Positions 25,601 through 39,800 of a stretch of DNA of 64,000 nt are shown piece by piece. The position numbers were made by a program, and so were the translations under genes. How positions within the stretch are numbered: position 1 is the stretch's first letter; every line of letters starts with the position of its first letter. The stretch covers positions 27,199 to 91,198 of the forward strand of contig JAANDG010000581.1 of the NCBI GenBank assembly GCA_036852015.1, written 5' to 3'. Under the pieces are notes generated by a model that ran no database searches, had not been told where the DNA came from, and was given only the letters and a program-made list of their open reading frames with translations. The stretch is from Pelodera strongyloides (taxonomy: Eukaryota > Nematoda > Chromadorea > Rhabditida > Rhabditidae).

Positions 25601-26800
25601 GCAAACACTTTCTCCAGCTCGTCAAGTTGGTAGGCAGAGAATGTGGTTCGGTATCTATAATTATTTATCATATTATCTCATTATCAAACTGAACTTTTTA
25701 AATTTTGACGTAGAATTGTTGGATGTGGTCAATGCAAACCTCCGAAAAGGTAAGTGCTTTTGTATCTTTGATTTACGGTTATCACATGAAATTACACCTA
25801 ATTATCAATCACATAAACTAAGGGAAGAACATCCATAATTGTCATTATGGTAGTTTTTCTCGTTCATCATTATTACGATGAATATATATAGATTGTTTGT
25901 AACGAGAAGTAGGAAATATACATTGGAACGCATATATATGTTGAAAACAGTACCTTCTTTGTTTGCGTTTGCCATTCTCATCGGGACTGGCACTTCCATC
26001 AGGGGAACAATCTAATTCCTTGCTTGACTCTGAGACTGATGGTTTCTGCTCATGAAGCAGGCTCAAACTTCCATAGGATGACTGAAAATGAGTACTTATA
26101 GTCGCAACTCAGGACAACAATTTTATTGATCATGCACGTTCAATATGTGTAATTCAAAGTGTAATTCCTGCGCGAACATCTACAACAATATAAACAGAGA
26201 AAACACCACTATGTGTATATTAAAAAATAATCAAAAGTCTACCTTTTCTTCTTCCTTTTTGTCCGTACTCTCCTTTGTAAGATTGGCAATGGTGAAAGGA
26301 CTGTTGAAAAGAGGGCTCGAGACCACTGGTCTGCCAAAAAGAGGACCGGAGAACTAAAATGTCAACAATTTTTTGTGATCAATTTTCGAATAATCTTTTC
26401 TGGAATTTTCTCAAAACAGAGATGCTTTTGTGACCTCGATATGATAAATTTCTCTGAATCACGAACCATAGAGTGAATAGGATAAGTCTTGGTACCTGGG
26501 ACAGTTGTTCAATCTGTCGCTGTACTGCCTGAATATCGTGATGTCGTTGGAGAAGAACCTGCGTCATATTCATCATGGAGGGGGTCTCCTGGGTGGTCGA
26601 ATGCTTACTACTGGGAGTCGATGCACCCAGCATACAGTATTCACCTGCAAACATAATTGTAAGTAATGTGGATAAAGTGAAAAGTCAAAACGAGGGACGG
26701 AAGAAATAATTTGATACGAATAAATATGAAACACAATTTAATATGGAAAAACTCTTCAAATAAACGAATAAAAATCGTGTAGCGAAATCTTGAACTAATA

Positions 26801-26848
<48 letters not shown>

Positions 26849-27525
26849 CCTGAAGCAAGAACGTGAATAATCCCCCATGTCTTCAAATAAGATATTGATA
26901 GCTCGAAAAGAAAAATAAGAAAAAGATTAGAACAAAATAGAAAAGATATTTTTTACCGTAATCGAGGCGAAAAATGTAATCAGGTCAGAATAGTGCTGCT
27001 GGAAGAAAATATTAAGTTTGAAGATAGCAGTTTATATTTAAACGTGTTCACTCAAACACGACAATAATGAGTGCCCAATGATAATTAGCTATTTGTGGGT
27101 CTTCACACACTGTAAATTTCCAAATTTCTTCAAAACATAATTAGCAGCGTATTGTTTCGGAAGTATGTGTTCGTGTGTGTGAGACAGGTAGAGTAAATAA
27201 ATCTACTAGCGGAGGAAAAATTTAGCGAGTATTAGGAAATAAAAATGCCGTCGTGAAACTGTATGCAGATTGGCAATTTGTATCAAAATGGAAGAAATTA
27301 AAGGCAGGACCAGCATAGAGAGACAGCGCCGGAAATGGCGACTGGGAGATCCGTGACGACCACTTGAACGCCTATGAGCACCAATGTCTACACCAATTTG
27401 ATGTTAATTGAAGGGGGCGGGGCGACCCTTGGCCCTACCAGTTCCTTGCGCGTGTAAACGCCCTTTTCGTACGCCGACACCCTCCGGACCTCGCACAACT
27501 TTGCGAATATTGGACTTGGAACCAA
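22697..27525 (-). CDS. alr-1: Aristaless/Arx-type homeodomain transcription factor (ALR-1-like), 5' end missing
   Basis: Exons (minus strand): 27439-27525 (tentative), 26496-26644, 26243-26353, 25954-26081, 25571-25654, 23683-23728, 23351-23540, 22697-23142. All phases fit. The homeodomain starts at [20 protein letters not shown] and ends in [14 protein letters not shown]; Gln50 makes it paired-like Q50 class. An intron splits it between homeodomain residues 46 and 47, the usual place in PRD-class genes. KQRRYRTTF is the aristaless/Arx signature, and RSSSHPY with GDNAY downstream matches nematode ALR-1 as I recall it. Exon 26243-26353 encodes FTIANL, resembling an eh1/octapeptide repressor motif. 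An acidic Ser-rich linker precedes the homeodomain. The C-terminus is Ala/Ser/Pro-rich and ends in ETSEDKE. I see no C-terminal OAR motif. Arx-family proteins act in the nucleus on TAATTA-type sites, patterning sensory and motor neurons. The first exon was not found and may lie upstream of 27.5 kb. Confidence 0.9.
23499..25966 (-). other. alr-1: Homeobox (four exons)
   Basis: The 60-residue homeodomain is spread over the ends of exons 25954-26081 and 23351-23540 and all of exons 25571-25654 and 23683-23728. Helix 3 reads LTEARVQ then [10 protein letters not shown], with Trp48, Phe49, Gln50, Asn51 and Arg53 all present, so DNA contacts are intact. The intron inside helix 3 falls between Q46 and V47. 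Confidence 0.93.
26797..26845. repeat. (TA)n microsatellite in an alr-1 intron
   Basis: A nearly pure run of TA dinucleotides interrupted once by G, in the intron between exons 26496-26644 and 27439-27525. Confidence 0.97.
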
Positions 27526-28443
27526 CTGAAAACAATCATAGTTAGAAAACGTGAATTAAAACTTATTTCTCTAACTCGCGCATATGTGGATAGTTTAGAA
27601 TATGTATTTATGAAAGCAAATTGTTTAATAACATCAACAGATCTGTGTTTTGGGAATGGGCGACATGTTTAAATTCTCTCAATGCCAAAACCGTACATAG
27701 GTTACTGTCTAGGAAACTTGGACAATTTTTTTTATAAATTAGCTTTTCGAAAAAAACTTTACATTGATACTACATCAAGCTTTAAACAAACCACAGGAAC
27801 TTATTTATGTTACAATCATAATTCAGTTGAAATGGCTCGAATAATATCCCCACTGCTATAGTTAGTTGATTTGCTTAATGGGCAACAATTTCTCCCGCCG
27901 TCTCAACATTTATTATCGTTCTTCCCTTTCTAGGAATCTCATATACGAAGTACTTAACTTCTTAATTCGGGCAAAATCGAATTAAAGTACTTATTTTACG
28001 CATTATTAATTTTATTAACCGCATGATTCATTTTAAGTATTACCCACCAGTTTGCGTATGATCGTGTTTAAGAAAAGAACTAATTCGATACTCATAGTAT
28101 AGTCTTTCCAAATGCGGATTTAACTAACTATTTTTAGAATGACTACTATTTATAGCCAATTCCAAGTTACAAATATACCAAAGAAAGATTTGCCATTTTG
28201 GTGAGTGTAGGATTAGTTTTTTAATTGGATAGTACACCGAAGTTACATGTTAGAAGATCGTCATTGATGCACGCGGCTTATACGTTATTAAATCTCACAG
28301 CAACCATTAAAAAACATTTGAATAAACCAGTGTTCTTTTAATATTATTCCTAAAAACTGCTTAATATGCCTGAATGGAAGCAGTGTACAAGACTGATGCA
28401 AAAAACTTAGTCCCTGGAGCTTTAGATAAAGCTTGTAATGTGT

Positions 28444-28476
28444 TTAGAAACTGTTTCTGTCAAAAACAGTTTCTAA
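28444..28476. repeat. Perfect 13-bp hairpin
   Basis: TTAGAAACTGTTT at 28,444-28,456 pairs exactly with 28,464-28,476 across a 7-base loop. The stem is short for a microRNA precursor. Confidence 0.8.
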
Positions 28477-31400
28477 TTTATCGGGTGCCGTGTATCGGAA
28501 ATAGATGAGCGTTGGAAGTGGGATACAAAAGTCGTGCGTCCTCCTCGCACACTTCCGCCTCAGGCATCAATGTGTGATTGTTTTATTAAGTTCCTCTAGT
28601 GTTGGCACCCCCAGAGAACACGGTAAGTGGATTGCTGATGGGTATCCTCCACGCTTCGCACCCACATCACTCGCACCCGATCTACATGTTTGTTTAGCAC
28701 ACTCATCTACTAAACCGGCTTACACATCTCATGAAACTTATTCGTAAGCACCGTATTTGTGGCTAGTCAGAATTACCTGCTGAGATTTATAACCCTTGGA
28801 CCATGCAAGCTATAATAATAATAATAAATAACAATTTCCCGCACATTCTTCCAAGTTTCAGATTTCGTGCACCGTTGGGGAAGATGACTTTCGCTGTCGT
28901 ACAAACGAGTAAATGATAAGTGACTAAGTGACACGTAAAATTAGTATATTCGCTCGGAGATATTGCATAGCCTCGAGCAAGTCCGAGTTGAATGAGTTGA
29001 ACGTTGTCTGAGGCGGCATTCGTGTGCCTCGCAGTAGTTGAGTGCCCCTTCATTAACAACTAATAACCCAATATAACAAAACGGAATTCCGGATCAGCAA
29101 TCAACAAGAATACTGCCAATGACTTTCTCTTACAATTATGAACAGGCGAATGACCCCAATCTAGAATTAATGTAATCATGTAGGAGTATTCGCGCCTAAT
29201 ACACGTAATAGAGCACTTAACAACTGTGTACAAGACAAATGTGTGCTAGATAAACAGACATTTCCGGTAGGCATATAGCAACTTATCTATAAGGTTACAA
29301 ACAACACAAACATGATACAATTTTGTACTAAGTTAACTAATTACTAATATTCAATTCAATCAGCAAAGTGCAATTAAAACTCTCTATTCTAAAATATAAT
29401 TGGTCTACCGCATCTTATATCAAAATCTTATATCATCTCCTTCAAAAAAAAACTAATTGTAAGGGAGATTTAACAATTAGTCCATATACATTAGTTCTGG
29501 TAAAGATCGGTCGCACACTTTGATAGACTGCCGCAAACTGCCTCTGGTAGTATTCGCTCTTTTACGACCAAAGGCCGTTAATAGGTAAATTAGCCGCCAA
29601 TTATAAGAAAACGATGTCCATAACTGCCCTAATTCATTTGACTTACACGAAAAGGCAACAAGTTGGATTAGGCAAGTTTACTACCCGCTAATTATGTGCG
29701 CGTATCACCGGAGTACTAATCACATAAACAATCCACAATTCCTAACTAGGAGACTTTTTGAAAAAGCCGCGGGGGAGGACAATCCGGGATTTGTGTTCAG
29801 GTACCTTAATGAATTAAACTGGCTATTATTATTATTATACCGGGTGGAAATTGCACTAGTAAACATGTGTAAGAGGATTGGTCCAGGATTACAACAAAGA
29901 TTCCCTTTGTGATGGTTTGATGGCTTGAAAGGGATAAACCTCGATTATCTCACAGTGTTATCATTCAGTTTATCAAAATTGGTCAAAATTGCCGCCTTGT
30001 TTCGCGCGATTAAGGAAATAGAACAACCTCATTTGATGTGAGGAGCCAGTCACTGTATTAAAATATCAAGAAGAGTTGTAGAGGGAGAATGTTCATGAAA
30101 CTAGCCACCTTATTTTCATGAAACTAATATTCAGCCATAAAAACGAGAACAGAAGATGATATATGTCTTAACAGCAAAATGAGCAGATTGTAAAAAAGCA
30201 ATATATATTTATGGGAGTATTCATAATGAACACAGACTATTTGATACGTCAGTAACTATTAAAACGATCCCTCTGGGAGAAGTGTAATTATTTCTCAAAC
30301 GCCTTATTAGCCTCTGCCTTTTACATTCAAAAATAAAACCAGTTAGCGTGTTGTGTGTTAAAACTACTAGTATTTGGAACATAATGTTTGAAGTACACAC
30401 TGAATGCAGGCAAATCGCGAATAATTCGTATGATTTCGGAGTCAATTGCCCCATAGCCCACCCATATCGCTTGCCATTTTAATAGTAAATTAGGATGTTG
30501 CTGGGCAGCCATCCGTTTACTAATCAACAATATTTGCATATTACCTGGCAGCCGGAGTCCGTTCCTCTAAAAGTAAGGCCGTATGCTAACCAAAAGATAC
30601 TCATTGTTGTGGACTAAACATGGTAGTTGACCGAAGTAATCATCTATGCAAGTGAAAAAGCAGAAAGGAATCTGGAATATCTACGGTGACTACCTTAATC
30701 GGACTTGTTTCGTCACAGGCGCTGATAAGGGGCGTAACATACAGGATGATTTTTACAAAAGGGCGCAAGAAGGCCACTGACTGGAAGAACTGAAATGATG
30801 ATTTAAGGGATGGGATAATACAAATGGTTGCCACAGAAGTTAACACAAACACATCTACCAACTGCTCTTGCTGATATGGCTCGCAATTTCAGAGTGATCA
30901 GCATTGGGCCCATCTCTTCGTTTTATATAGATTTATTTATGCTACTTCTCTTTTAGTTTCTCAGAAATTCTACGCAGTTGCGCAGGTGGCTCAGCAAATT
31001 TCATGCCAATTTTTGATCCGGACTGAGGTCCACAATAAAACATTCATGTAACAAAAAAGGTTTATTTGATATAAAGAATCGGATTTTCGGGGGATAAGTC
31101 ATTAATCCTATAACCGGTAGAAGAGGCACTCTTGTCTACTGAGGATCGCGAGTAATCTCTGAAGTCATAGCGCTAATTTGAATTAGAACAATCCGATAAA
31201 CAGCTCTTGGACGTTTGACTATTACGACCCAAATAGGTCATATTTCACGAAAAGCTATTTTCGTATGAAATAACTGCGTCAGACTGTTTAATATTAAGCT
31301 ACCTGCAGATTATGTGTTACACGTAAAATGCAATAATGAAAATTTCACCACTACTTATTTGAGAAGACTAGGGAGTGGAAAAAAACTATTATCTATGTGA

Positions 31401-33295
31401 ATTTAATATGCCTGACCGCAACCAATTGGGCAATTAGCTATGCATAGAAATTGACTGAAGAGCATCACACTGCGTAGTCTTTTTTGGGTCGGATTTTGCT
31501 AGACAACTTCTTAGACATTTCGTTTATCCTCAAAAGATCATTTAAAGACTTGCATGATTAGTACCGATTTAGCCCCATCAACAATACAGAAGCACTGCGG
31601 GCAGTCGCAAGAAAGGAGGAGCCAGTTTCTTTTCTTTTATTAGGGATTTTTGCTCTTTTATGGTTCAGCTCTCTTCAAAATACACCTAATGTTATTAATA
31701 AATACTTAATTGAGTGCCATTTGTGGTGGTCTATTACAAACTGCCTTAAATCCTTTAATTGCTCAACTTTATGATTTGTCCTTGTGAAACAATGTGGGCA
31801 ACTGGCTGTGAATAATCGGCTTGCCGAACTCAAAGCAGACCGCCGGTCAAAGCCTGAGCACCATTTAGTAGTTAGATAGCTGTGGAACGAGCACTTTGAT
31901 TATTACAAAATTATGAATAATAAGTCATTGCCTTGTTTGCTGTATGACCAAAGGTGCAATCTTCCTAGCATATGAGTATGTGTCGATCTTTTTCATACGA
32001 CTTTGCAAAAATAGTGAGAGGCAGTTTCGTGCTCAAAAATATGTGGCGAACCTTGGGATGAATGCACTCTCAGACATTGTTTGGAAAAAAGAAGCTGAAT
32101 AACAGTAATATAACAAAACTGAGACTATAGCCATGCAGAAATACATTCCGAAAATTATTTAGTCATCAAAGACAGAGTCCGCACAATGATGCAAGCTTAC
32201 AGAAAACAAAGGCTTTCCTTTTCCGACACGGTTACATGACTTGAGGACGCAAATTTATTAACGAGCGCAGACCTCGGAAAATAAGTGGTTAACTGGCGGA
32301 TAATGCCACATATTTTATGATTATGCGACGAGTCACTATGAGACGCCAATACGTGAGTCAACTATGTAGTTCTTGTCACCCCATTTATGTGCAGATGCTA
32401 AATATATCATGTTTTATATTAATTCAAAGCAAAGGTCAATACAATCTAAGGACAAAAAGGCGTGTAGTGAAGACTGCGGTGCTTTATCAATCACTCGTTC
32501 GCTTTTTAACTCGAGTAATCCTTTCCGGATTAGATTCTTTTAAACATTGCGCACATTTATTACCTCTATAAATAGGCAATTTACATCATAATTTGATTAT
32601 GTGGCAGAGATATTTCGATAATGCTTACTAAATCAATTTATTATATACCGACATAGTAAGCGCTCATTTTTATTAGCCCACCTAATTAGAAAAAATATAA
32701 ACTTGCCAGAGCTAGAGTAGATTCGCGCGGCCGGCGGCTCTTCCACGAGCGATTGACCAGTATTCGCCAAATTCCACCAGCACCGAACGATCGTCTTAGA
32801 AAAGATTGAGTATACTGCTATTCTTTCTTTTCTACTCACATTCAAATTAAAGAATCATGCGTCCAAGCATCGGCTGCTTATCGTATTAAACGAAAATTAA
32901 CACAAATAAATCAGGTGGGATTTTTGTTTGGGAAGCGCATTATAGGCGACCAGCCAGCCTGTGATAAGAGTAGGGAGGGCGAAGGTGTCAAAATAAGTGA
33001 AAAGTCTCTTAAAGGGAGGGGTTCCTTTCGCAACACCACCCCAACCGAGGTTTCCAGGCATCGTCGATTTCACTTTCACCGTTATTATTTAGAACACACA
33101 AAACAAATATTTACAAAATGCCTTGGATAAAACAATAACGACACAAAGCAACGGAAATATCATACGAGACAAATGCTATGAAAAACAATAATTTGTGTTA
33201 ATGACAACGCGCTGACAAACCCGTGATGAGTAATAATTGCAAAGAAAACAAAACAAAAGTGAATCAGTCATAATTTCATGATAGATGATAGAGAC

Positions 33296-33319
33296 TTTCG
33301 CATGCGGCCGCATGCGAAA
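33296..33319. repeat. Perfect 24-bp palindrome, GC-rich core
   Basis: The two halves TTTCGCATGCGG and CCGCATGCGAAA meet without a spacer, forming a perfect palindrome with GCGGCCGC at the centre. It lies in AT-rich gene-free DNA. Confidence 0.95.
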
Positions 33320-34225
33320 AACTGTTAACTATTTTGTGTCCGGGAAGACCCTAAGAGTCTGTTCTCATACACTGAGTCTTCTGAACCTGCCAAATGCCTT
33401 TGTATGCTAAAGTGACGTTGTAAGGTTCTTTGGAACTTTTTACTGTTAACCCGGGGTTAGTTGAGAACCTGGGCAGTTACATATGCCGATAAGGGCCCTG
33501 CCCCCTTAATTTTCTGAATGTGCCATTTTTCTCTGGCACTTTATGGGGCGAATATGGGCCAAATTGCTTGTAATCCGATATCTGAAAGGGCCCGGTAAGG
33601 CGGCAGGAGAAATTACCGGGTGCCCAGTAGCAAATTGAGGAAATAAATCAGCGACCGCCGGTGCCGGATCCGTTTGTTGGGTAATGCTTGGCCCACCCCA
33701 ATTCATAAGGCCCATACTTAATCGGTTATATAGCCCGTCGACCATTAGTGCCTTAGATGGCTGAAAGTTTACGCAAGTATGGAAGCTTTTGGGACATAGA
33801 GGCTTCTGATCGTTATACATTTAAGAGACTATCTCGATGGGGTTAAAGAGCTAGTTGAATCAGATGCGAAGCTGTTAACAAGCGTTATTTTGAAGTATTA
33901 GAGAGAGAATATAGTTTTGGGCGCTGAAGCTGAAAATCGCTGAATGTGCCGATTCTAATTTCCAATTATGATGCGTTCATAATCTCGTTTCCACTAATTA
34001 GGTTTCCTAAGTAAACAAATAGTTGGGAGATCGCGTGCCCATTTAGGGTAACTAAACTCACAACTAAGTAACAAAACTCGTCAGGGGCCCCAATATGAAG
34101 GTTTTACTTCAGTTCTTTTAAGATACATGCCCAATGATTTGTCACTATCTCATGTTCATCTGAAAATCAATTTGCATAACGTTACGGAAAATTTGTCCTA
34201 ACTGGCTTTATATGTGGCAGTCGCA

Positions 34226-34905
34226 CCAATTGTATAACCCCGTCGCGGCTCAAGTCTTCATCTTTGGCTCATATTGAGACAAAAGTGGCCGGCATGCTGC
34301 CTCTGTTTGGGATTACTTTAATTGTCGGAATGTATATGACTACAGCCGCGGCGGCCAAAAAATAATGGGCAATTGACTGGCAACTAGCCGAGTGCGCAGT
34401 ATCATAAGCATGGATTAGGAAGTGGTCGCTCTCCAACCTATCCATAATACTCAAGGATTACAAATTGGACGGGAGGAGAGACGAACAAATTTCATGTACG
34501 AGACGAGAATTAGTTACAGTGAAGAAGCCAATTGTCAGAAGACTTTGCTTCATATCTGGTGCTCCACCATTGATTACCGCACAAATTCCTTCTCTTGTAC
34601 TATACGACAGGTCGGTAAGCACTCCGCGTTAAGACCATAATTGAGGCAGATCGGGGGAATATGGTGGAACTGGAGATGATCCTTTACTAAAAAGAGCGCC
34701 AATTGAATAAACAACATACTGGTGCGATTATTGTGCTGAATACCAGAAAGCAGTAATGAAATGGTCCATTTGCAGTGAAACAAATCGACTTGCAGTGTGC
34801 GATATCGGAATAAAATAGTACAAAAATGAGGCGTCTTGGCCGGTTGACGAGCTGTGATCTAGCCAATTGACTACCTCATCGTAGCCAATGAGGCGGTCTA
34901 ATTGA
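34226..34905. promoter_or_regulatory. Cluster of CCAATTG / TAATTG words, possible enhancer
   Basis: CCAATTG occurs at 34,226, 34,528, 34,699 and 34,863, with GCAATTG near 34,369 and TAATTG at 34,899. From base composition I would expect about 0.1 CCAATTG in 680 bp. AATTG/TAATT cores are homeodomain-type sites. Function is inferred from density and from lying in the gene-free stretch upstream of a homeobox gene. Confidence 0.3.
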
Positions 34906-36763
34906 CACACAAACTTACAAGTGGAATGAACTAAATGATTTGCTCTAGGCACAGTAAATGAGCCCAAAAACTGAACAATTTCTATTTTTTTTTTGGGAGG
35001 GCAAAAAGAATATAAGATTTGCATTGCAAAATTTCTTAACATTTATTAACACAATTTTTCATGATGTCGTACAATAGATGTGCTTCATTTAATTTAGTTT
35101 GCGGTATTTCATAATAGAAATCGCATGAGCGCAAATAATTAATGCTTAAATTATATGACTTTTTGTATGTTTTGACGTGAAACAATAATAATAATTGCGT
35201 ACATTCATAATTGTTAATAATCTTGTTTACATTTGCCTGCAGTAATATATTTGGTTTACCAATAATTATCGAGTATTTGAACTGAAAGGTTGCTACTGTT
35301 AACACAAATGCTGGCTGTACTATATTGGTATGCAAATTAAAACCGGTCTGCTCGCGTTCCATGTTACGGTAGAGTATGCAATAATTTGTCAAATGAGCTG
35401 TGCGTGGACTACACTGATCAATTGGGCGTTAAATGGTAATGGGCAGGAAAAAGAGGTAACAGGTATACCTAATGTGTTATCTGCTGACATTTCTCATAGA
35501 TATTACCACAAAAAATAAACTGCCTAACGCGAGGTACTTTTCCGAAAACAAGCATTTAAATCAGATTTTGTACGATCCACATGTGTTTGGAGGACTGTGC
35601 AGAATTCGAAGCACGTTATTTTGTTGTACGCAAATGAAAAAAAAAATGCATTACATTTTGCTCATATCCAAAAGTGACGGAAAAGTACCTCGCACTGTTG
35701 AAAAGTTGAATCCTCCTTCAATCTAATGTGAATATGAGAAATATTGCAATCTATCACTAACCAATGTCATCAGAAGGTTACTTTTCACTAGTTTAGTATG
35801 GTTGGCCCTCTAAGTGTAACACTCGTCAAGAACGTATGCAGAACGAGTTAGCAGAGAGATAAGAGCATGCAACAAATAAAAGCGTTACCATCGTTAGACG
35901 ATTAACACATTACAGCGATTAAGATAAGGAGGGAAGGGAGAATGTGTGGGAGTTTGGATTCACACTTGTCAGTTCGCAACCGTTAAATACTTCAAGCAAC
36001 GTAAGAGTAAACTCTCCGTGAACACAACCTGAACACTTTTCAACGGCTAGCATGCCTTGGAGTGCATATCTGCAGCAAGGCGCTCAACTGAAGCAAAACT
36101 TTTACCAGCATTCTCATTTTCGCACGTTGGCCATTAGTCTGATTAACAAGTTAGAATAATTGTAAGTAATATGAATTACGTACCTTACTGAAGCGAGATG
36201 ACTGCGTTCTGATGACCGCCTGAAATGTTCTGAATTTAATCTTTTTGTGCGTGAAGCTTGAGAGGGAGGCGTGGCCTCAAGACGTCGACCAATCAGAGGC
36301 CGACTTCTTTTCCTCGCACACACCAACTCTGTATAGAGCGCGTATCTAGTTATCGGGGTACGATACATGCTTCCTATTTGTAAAACAATGAGAGGGGACA
36401 ACTTGTTCATTGTAGTGTTACTTCAAATAAGACCGATGATACTGTGTAACGCAGCCTGGATCTTTCTTTCAACACGATGCTGAAACTATGAAAAATTAAT
36501 ATGGACAGGAGAAAATTAATTCGCGAAAGTTTGTGCGCATAGAGTAGTTTATCAGCAACAAAGATAAATTATGATAAGATAAATGGGGATACATTTGTCA
36601 AATATGACTGTCACTGTATTTTTGAACAAAAATGTATATTCCAGAATTTTTTCAAAGTTGTTTCACATTCAAAACTGTCCAATCATGTCACTAGATTGGC
36701 CTAACTTAAGAACAGAATGTGACAGCGCGGTAATGAAGCAGCGGGTGCAAGTCGAAAAGTGTA

Positions 36764-36801
36764 GGCGCCAGCCTGGGACAAGACACCTGGTCGCTGGCGC
36801 C
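36764..36801. repeat. GC-rich 9-bp inverted repeat
   Basis: GGCGCCAGC at 36,764-36,772 is inverted at 36,793-36,801 around a 20-base loop. The local sequence is unusually GC-rich for this stretch. Confidence 0.7.
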
Positions 36802-39800
36802 AAGGCTATTACTGAGGTCTCGCGCTCCGTAAGAAAGTGAAGGTCTTATTGGGGTCCTCCAGCTTAAGAGGACAAAATAAAATCACTTAAAGAGGCAGCA
36901 GTGACATGCCCAACAACACGCATTATTGCCCGCTTAATGTGGAGGGAAGAATATGATGGGCCTACGGTAGTTACATTGTCGAATATAAACCCCCTATAGC
37001 CAATTCCCCCTCCTTGTCCAGACCGGCCCATCAAGCAAAACAATTACGAACATCCATAAATATGAGCGACTTTATAGCATTAAGAACGGAAACGGAGAAT
37101 CAAATTGTGAAAAATGTGACATGCTGCAATGCTCATGAATGGCAAGGAGCTTAGGTAAGCTTACTTAAATTGGACTAGATGCGGCCATGGGATACACATG
37201 ATAGAGAAGCGACCATTTTCATTGGTTAGTTGTTAGCATCCGTAAAGAAAATAATAACCAAAAGATTGCGCGCATTATCTTTAGTTCCCCTCTTCTTCCT
37301 ACAGTACACATTGTCTCGGCCACGGCGTTGCCACTTTCCCATAATATTAACCGAATGAAAACATATTTGTAATGAGAAGTGCCGACAAAAACATTAAATA
37401 ACAATCTCGAATAGGAATTCCGGAAACTGTGCGCTTTCGTTGATCTTTCATGATAATTGTATTTTTTAACAACTAACTGACAATTAGCTCTAATCATAGC
37501 GAAAAGTAATATTTGATCAACAGATAAAATAAAAGGACAAAATGCGTTACGAGCCCAAAAATGGCATAGACTGTGTGCATATATCTGAATAAATTCAATG
37601 AAAACTCGCCGCACTTTCTCAATTCACCCTCACTAATCCAAGAGATTTGGCGAATTAAGAAAATGAGCGTGGCGGAGCCAATTACCCAATTGGCACACGA
37701 TTATCCTTTTAGGCGAAACGGTCATAAAACTGCCTGGCGCGTGCACAGAAATTCGGAAATAGTGCTGAGAATTGGTATGAGGAAAAAAGAGTGTGAAATG
37801 AAATATTTAGTTGATTGATTTTGCAGTTTATTGAAATGTTTTTTTTCTTACTATTACGTTTTTGTGAGGTGCGATATCACCTTACCATACCTTGCCATAT
37901 CTACACAGTGACCTAAGAATTTGGACAGAAGGCTATTAGGGTGTGCAAAATTACGTCGTCTAAACTTTACATATGATGGGATGCGATGCTTGGTTATGTA
38001 TTGCAATGGTCATCGGGCGCGATTAGGCAATAGAATGAGGCATTGTAATGAATTTAGAAGTGAGAAGAAACGAAGGACCCACCGACACGCAAAGTGTTCC
38101 AATCTACGAGCGGGAATTGCAGATTATAAGCACATAGCGAAGGAGTGGCTGACAATCCCGAAGAAACCAGAAAAAATACTCCTTTCTATTTTTCTAATAT
38201 AATAAAGCAATATAATAAAAGCATTGCCTGAAAAACGCACGCTTCGTGGCAAAAAAAAGAACGTAAAATTTTGCTTATGAACATGCGTCTTTTTGATTTA
38301 TATTAAACGCTGAAAAAAACAGTGTTGGTGCAAAACGATGTAAAACTGTAGGAAAAAATAATTGTCATCGGCAACAGTCGACCGGATGTATGACGCAAAC
38401 TGTTTGACATGTTCATGTAATGTATCCACTTGACACCAATCAATGTGCTAACATCAAAGGAGCGAAGCGTGTTAGCTCAACAGGGCGCCACTATAGCTCA
38501 AGCATTGGACCCGTTTACTACGTTACCCAATTATTCGCTCAGAAGAAAAACTATTACAACTTTGTGAAGAACTTACTAATGTTATTTGGTAGAAAAAATG
38601 GAAGAGCCGTGTACCTTCATTGGGGTTATTTTGGTTATCAAATGGGATTGCCCGGCTCAAAATGACTCATTGACCCTCCGTTAACTGCGGATTACTGGCT
38701 AGTTTATGTGAATTTACCCAATTAGGTTTAAAAAATAAATCCACCCGCAACCGGTCACTGCAAAAATACACTGGTTTATGTTTGTCACGAGGATTTCGTA
38801 ACAAAACGTTTCTACTAGCTAGCCGAATCAGCGAGTGGCCGAAGCAGAGATTCATCTTTATAACGTCATAACCAATATAACTTTTTTGGCGTGGTACTGC
38901 GCCGAGACTGTACTAATATGAGCTACCGTCACATTTCGTTTCTTGCACAGATTTCACATTAAATATTAGATAATGACGCCATGATGACCACTTTCTCATA
39001 GAGGGCGCAAGTGGCATTTCCGTTCAACGGTGTGCATAACACTTCTCTCGCGATATGGTTTGTAAATGTTGCGAGTGCCTAAGTTTTACGGCGGCTTCGT
39101 GTTCCTGCCAGAGAATGCTCAAAGGCGCCAGACCACGATCATGATATCATGTTGCAAGAAGGAAATGTCGATGATATGATATGTTTGCGAATGAAAACAA
39201 TAAAAGGGCAGGTGGCTAGCGAAGATGCTGGGAAAGCGATTAGAGGAAGCTGCGGAAGTTATATAGAAAATCACACATTTACACAGTGATAAGTGAGCAC
39301 CTATGGCAAAATTGTGAGACTGACATGAGTTAGTAGCTGACAATGAGTTAACAATAACGAAGCAATGTTACAAGGAAGTGAATTGGTTTATATTGGAGAG
39401 GGTAACACATAGGTTTCTCTTTTATCTTCGAGATTTGAAGATTTTACCAGTGCTTGATCATATAGCGTAATTATGAGCTGATTTAGTGAAATATTTTTTT
39501 TAGATTGAGGCTTATATACGACGCCGAAATCCGTGAACACAAACATACACTGCTACTGCAAAGTAAAAAAAAAGTCTTTGTTTATCATATATAGAATGAA
39601 AACCAAAAACAACATGTTTTTCTTCGAATACAGTTGCCAACAACCGCGATTCCCACGAAAGTACGTTGATTTTTTGAATGTGTGTAGGTCAACAGACGAT
39701 AGGGTTGGTTTCGGAAAACAACAAATAACCTCCAATGGTTTAGCAGTGGATGTACGAGGAATAACATCTAAAATGTGAATGGAAGAGTTTAATAACTGAG

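Noticed and set aside
26960..27001. Possible 42-nt alr-1 exon between good acceptor and donor
   Set aside because: The frame needed to join the next exon contains a stop; the open frame has the wrong phase.
28505..28747. 80-codon plus-strand open frame, GC-richer than its surroundings
   Set aside because: No domain, no homologue and no extension by splicing.
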